NCBI RefSeq assembly: GCF_000428145.1
Contig: NZ_KE386633.1
Span: 1,186 to 35,666, forward strand
DNA: 34,481 bases
Direction: 5' to 3'
From: Chitinilyticum litopenaei DSM 21440
GTDB taxonomy: Bacteria; Pseudomonadota; Gammaproteobacteria; Burkholderiales; Chitinibacteraceae
The translations under genes were made by a program, and so were the position numbers. Shown here one piece after another: positions 32,367-34,481 of the stretch; the stretch's first letter is position 1; each line of letters opens with the position of its first letter. The notes under the pieces are model-generated. The model did not search any database. It saw nothing but the letters and a program-made list of their open reading frames with translations, and was not told the origin of the DNA.

Positions 32367-33323
32367 GTGTTGCTCATTGTTTCTGACAAATTTGATTCTC
32401 ACGCTGACTTGGTTCAGAAGAAACTGGAGGGGAAAGGGGTTGATTTCTTTAGATTTGATCTTGATTTAGATTCGTTGCGGGGTGCTTTTATTAGTTTTTC
32501 AGATGGAGTATGGCGCATAACTCAAAATGGACGGGCGGTAACTTCAATTTGTTTTGACTCTGTTTGGTGTCGCCGACCGTTTATGGAGTTGAACATAGAA
32601 GATCGGGTAGATCAGAGTAATGACTTTAAAATTTGGCGAAATGAGTGGAATAGAACTCTTCTTGGGTTGTATAGCTCTATTCGTTCTTTGCGCTGGCTGA
32701 ATTCTCTGAAGAATTCATATCGTGGGGAGAACAAATATTACCAAATGGAGCTGGCCAGATCGATTGGTTTTAATATTCCTCCAACTTTGATTTCTAATGA
32801 TAAATCGACTCTGATTGATTTTGCGCGCAAGTATGATTTTGTTGTTTTCAAGGTCATGGAGCAAGAAATATATCAGGTTGGTGATCAGTTGCTTGGCTTG
32901 TATGCAAATAAGATTACTTCGAATGATTTATCGAGATTTTCATGCGCAGGGGAAAATCCGATTTTTCTTCAAAAATACATCGACAAAGCTTATGAGGTGA
33001 GATACACGGTTGTTGATGGTGATCATCATGTTTGTAGGATCGACTCCCAAGCTTCTGAAATTTCTAAAGATGATTGGCGTCGCTATGATGTTGCAAAAAC
33101 GCCTTATACGAAAATTGATCCGCCTTGTGAGGTAAGGGCGATGGTCAATTCTCTTCTTGAGGAGATGGGATTAAGCTTTGGAGCTTTGGATTTCATTGTT
33201 GATGAAGAGGGGGGGTGGCATTTTCTTGAAATAAATTGTATGGGGCAGTGGCTTTGGGTGGAGCAGTTATCTGGTCTTGATATTTCTGGCTCTATTGTAA
33301 AATGGGCTTTAAAGAAAAACTGA
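32367..33323 (+). CDS. ATP-grasp peptide ligase, graspetide synthetase (MvdC/MvdD type)
   Basis: This 318-residue protein matches ATP-grasp enzymes that form ester or amide links between side chains of ribosomal peptides (microviridin and other graspetides). Motifs in order: VWCRRP (66-71), a hallmark of this subgroup; a linker with KYYQMELARSIGFNIPPTLISND (123-145); FKV with the likely ATP-binding Lys162; LQKYIDKAYEVRYTVV (201-216); RIDSQ (224-228) and DDWRRYD (235-241); DFIVD (275-279); and LEINCMGQWLWVE (287-299), giving metal ligands Asp275, Glu288 and Asn290. The GTG start has GAGGT six bases upstream. The length is typical. The gene is much AT-richer than its neighbours, a sign of transfer. 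A 68-codon ORF follows after 16 bases. Classification rests on motif reading only. Confidence 0.88.
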   Translation: MLLIVSDKFDSHADLVQKKLEGKGVDFFRFDLDLDSLRGAFISFSDGVWRITQNGRAVTSICFDSVWCRRPFMELNIEDRVDQSNDFKIWRNEWNRTLLGLYSSIRSLRWLNSLKNSYRGENKYYQMELARSIGFNIPPTLISNDKSTLIDFARKYDFVVFKVMEQEIYQVGDQLLGLYANKITSNDLSRFSCAGENPIFLQKYIDKAYEVRYTVVDGDHHVCRIDSQASEISKDDWRRYDVAKTPYTKIDPPCEVRAMVNSLLEEMGLSFGALDFIVDEEGGWHFLEINCMGQWLWVEQLSGLDISGSIVKWALKKN

Positions 33324-33339
33324 AATAGGGGTTAAATTT

Positions 33340-33546
33340 ATGAAGGTGTTTGCAACTGATTTTTTCTCTCCGATGGTCAATAAGGTTTCTGAGCGTGAAG
33401 AGTGGACGTGGTCACCAGCAAACGAAGAATTTCATGAAATTCATGCGTCGGGAGCAAATACATCAAGCAATCAGTCTACATATGCTGATGAGCGTGATAA
33501 CCGTGGCGATTCTGATCGTCCAAATGAAGGAATGCTTGTTGCGTGA
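33340..33546 (+). CDS. putative graspetide precursor peptide
   Basis: This 68-residue peptide starts MKVFATDFFSPMVNKVSERE at an ATG with AGGGG eight bases upstream and 16 bases after the ATP-grasp stop. The N-terminal half (1-37) would be the leader, with an aromatic patch DFFSPM (7-12) and EEWTWSP (20-26). The C-terminal part has hydroxyl residues Thr41, Ser42, Ser43, Ser46 and Thr47 followed by acidic Asp50, Glu51, Asp53, Asp57, Asp59 and Glu63. That matches the acceptor-then-donor layout of crosslinked graspetide cores. There are no Cys or membrane segments and only one Tyr (Tyr48). I do not recognise it as a member of a named precursor family. No exporter or protease gene is adjacent. Identification rests on position and composition. 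Confidence 0.62.
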   Translation: MKVFATDFFSPMVNKVSEREEWTWSPANEEFHEIHASGANTSSNQSTYADERDNRGDSDRPNEGMLVA

Positions 33547-33610
33547 GGCCACGTAGGTTTGATTAGAGCCGTAGGGAGCAATCGCCGCAGGCATTGCGCC
33601 GCATGAATTA

Positions 33611-33643
33611 AGCCGCCGACTCTGTTCGGCGGTTTTGTTTTTT
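33611..33643 (+). terminator. terminator after the graspetide-like operon
   Basis: CCGCCGA and TCGGCGG form a 7-bp stem with a 6-base loop, followed by TTTTGTTTTTT. It lies 67 bases after the small peptide stop, and with the gatB terminator upstream it delimits a two-gene transcript. Confidence 0.8.
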
Positions 33644-33720
33644 CTGTGCCTGCGGCACGGTGTTTTCATGCCGGTTCCGCTCCCACGGGGACTTCCTGTG
33701 GTCGCCGGCGGGCGGGTTCA

Positions 33721-33744
33721 TTTCTTTTGCTTCGCCAAAAGAAA
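33721..33744. repeat. TTTCTTTTG palindrome
   Basis: TTTCTTTTG and CAAAAGAAA form a 9-bp inverted repeat around CTTCGC, followed by CGAACCAAAGAAAACG. Similar AAAAGAAA-type palindromes are dispersed in many beta- and gammaproteobacterial genomes. Its function is unknown. Confidence 0.6.
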
Positions 33745-34080
33745 CGAACCAAAGAAAACGAAGTTTCGGCGCAGCCAAAAGGCGAGCCCGGTCCGCCGGC
33801 CGCCTGCGGCGACTGCCCTGCGATGCTCGTTGCGTCCAGCGGCGGGCTCAAACTCCCTCGCTGCGCTCGGTCAAACAGTCGCCCGCCGAAACCCTGGCCG
33901 CAACTGCGCTTCTCGGCGGCTTCAGGGCGGGGCGTGCTAATCGGCGGTGGTGGTGATTCGTAGGGTGGGTTAGCCAACGGCGTAACCCGCCATACAATAG
34001 TGGGTATACAGCTACAGCCCTTTTTACTATTAGGCTATGGGCTTATCACTGCATGGGTATATTGTGCCGCTGCTTAGCAC

Positions 34081-34200
34081 ACGATGCCCTCGCAGCCGCC
34101 GAGAAGCGCAGTTTTTCCGGGATCAGGTGCGGGACGTGTCTGAGGCCCGCAGGGCCGAGTTGTCCCGCGCCCCCGGAAAAGCGAGCATCGCAGATACCGT
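34081..34200. repeat. nested palindromic element near the IS110 end
   Basis: Several arms pair in order: TTTTCCGGG (34113-34121) with CCCGGAAAA (34172-34180), GCGGGAC (34129-34135) with GTCCCGC (34162-34168), and GGCCC (34144-34148) with GGGCC (34152-34156). The outer flanks (GATGCCCTCGC / GCGAGCATCGC) also match partly. This strong stem resembles dispersed palindromes near insertion sequences. No gene is read in it. Confidence 0.7.
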
Positions 34201-34208
34201 CTTGCCAC

Positions 34209-34481
34209 TCATCTTGCAACTGCATAATCAGCCTGATACGGCTGACGCGTTTTAAGGACGCCAAAGCACAAATGCACCAGCTTGCGCATCGCGGCACCCA
34301 GTGCCGACATCTTGCATTTGCCGCGCGCCAGCAGCCGCTCGTACTGCGCCTTCACATGCGGGTTGTAGCGCTTGGCCGTGATCGCCGCCATGTACAACAT
34401 GGCCCGTATCCTCGCCGGGCCGGCTTTCGACAGGCGCGCACGCCCGAAGAGCGAACTGCCCGACTGCCGTTCCACCGGCAC
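34209..34481 (-). CDS. IS110-family transposase, C-terminal part
   Basis: The frame on the minus strand enters from beyond the right edge, giving 90 residues and a stop at 34209-34211. QSGSSLFGRARLSKAGPARIRAMLYMAA, then YNPHVKAQYERLLARGKCKMSALGAAMRKL, and CFGVLKTRQPYQADY are typical of the C-terminal domain (Transposase_20) of IS110/IS116/IS902 transposases, which contains the conserved Ser-Gly region. The N-terminal DEDD part lies outside. IS110 elements lack classical terminal inverted repeats. The GTG at the very edge should not be taken as the start. Whether the element is intact cannot be seen. Confidence 0.85.
   Translation of the reverse strand: MPVERQSGSSLFGRARLSKAGPARIRAMLYMAAITAKRYNPHVKAQYERLLARGKCKMSALGAAMRKLVHLCFGVLKTRQPYQADYAVAR

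Larger units (their letters stand above)
33547..34208. other. repeat-rich intergenic region
   Basis: This 662-bp region has no supportable gene. It holds a terminator (33611-33643), a TTTCTTTTG/CAAAAGAAA palindrome (33721-33744), a GC-rich stretch that is open in several frames, a GGGTT/AACCC hairpin at about 33966-33987 (GTAGGGTGGGTTAGCC start at 33961), and a nested palindrome at 34081-34200. Confidence 0.7.

Noticed and set aside
33350..33556. Alternative frame over the small peptide with a hydrophobic segment (LMSVITVAILIVQM)
   Set aside because: It starts at a TTG without a ribosome binding site. The frame at 33340 has an ATG, AGGGG at good spacing and natural codon use. It remains a minor possibility for a membrane microprotein.
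33635..33963. Three overlapping open frames of about 100 codons
   Set aside because: All lie in GC-rich repeat DNA, have no ribosome binding site or family resemblance, and are open in all three frames by composition.
34037..34255. A 72-codon plus-strand frame
   Set aside because: It covers the nested palindrome and the transposase 3' end; there is no ribosome binding site or recognisable motif.

Overview
This 34.5 kb window is high-GC proteobacterial chromosome, most likely a betaproteobacterium. The gene orders lptFG / pepA-holC and mreBCD-mrdA-rodA-rlpA divergent from gatCAB support this, as does a fused N-acetylglutamate synthase (argA). That assignment is inference from gene order and family resemblance, not from a marker gene. 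No rRNA, tRNA or CRISPR array was seen.

Layout. (1) 1-5329: a minus-strand operon pepA - small secreted protein - holC - Pro/Ala-rich acidic protein (runs off the left edge), divergent from the LPS-export permease pair lptF-lptG. (2) 5596-15483: a surface-glycan cluster with galE, a Wzx-type flippase, GT2, GT4, an antisense DUF5684-like membrane protein, two tandem paralogous GT2s, a second GT4 and a WbaP-like initiating sugar-phosphate transferase. No Wzy polymerase, chain-length regulator or ligase is present, so these must lie elsewhere if the product is polymerised. (3) 15483-17617: an MntA/HepT toxin-antitoxin pair wedged by overlapping codons between the transferase gene and argA. (4) 17759-21286: two near-identical ~118 bp nested palindromes bracket a large PAS-GGDEF-EAL membrane protein (TTG start), which is preceded by a 55-codon leader ORF with an excellent ribosome binding site. 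(5) 21377-28053: the minus-strand elongasome operon mreB-mreC-mreD-mrdA(PBP2)-rodA-rlpA. (6) 28300-32246: gatC-gatA-(Uma2-like nuclease)-gatB, ending in a strong terminator. (7) 32367-33643: an AT-rich island with two genes, an ATP-grasp enzyme of the graspetide (omega-ester/amide RiPP) synthetase type followed after 16 bp by a 68-residue putative precursor peptide, closed by its own terminator. (8) 33640-34481: repeat-rich DNA and the 3' end of an IS110-family transposase.

The most interesting candidate system is the two-gene graspetide-like locus. The enzyme carries the family motifs (VWxRRP, K162, IDSQ...DWRRYD, LEIN...GQW). The adjacent small ORF has hydroxyl residues followed by a run of acidic residues, the layout expected of a side-chain-crosslinked core. 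The second theme is intergenic repeats that have entered gene structure. A CGCAGAG-type inverted repeat supplies the C-terminal tail and stop of one glycosyltransferase and the ribosome binding site of the next gene, and another glycosyltransferase has an approximately 48-residue in-frame basic insertion.
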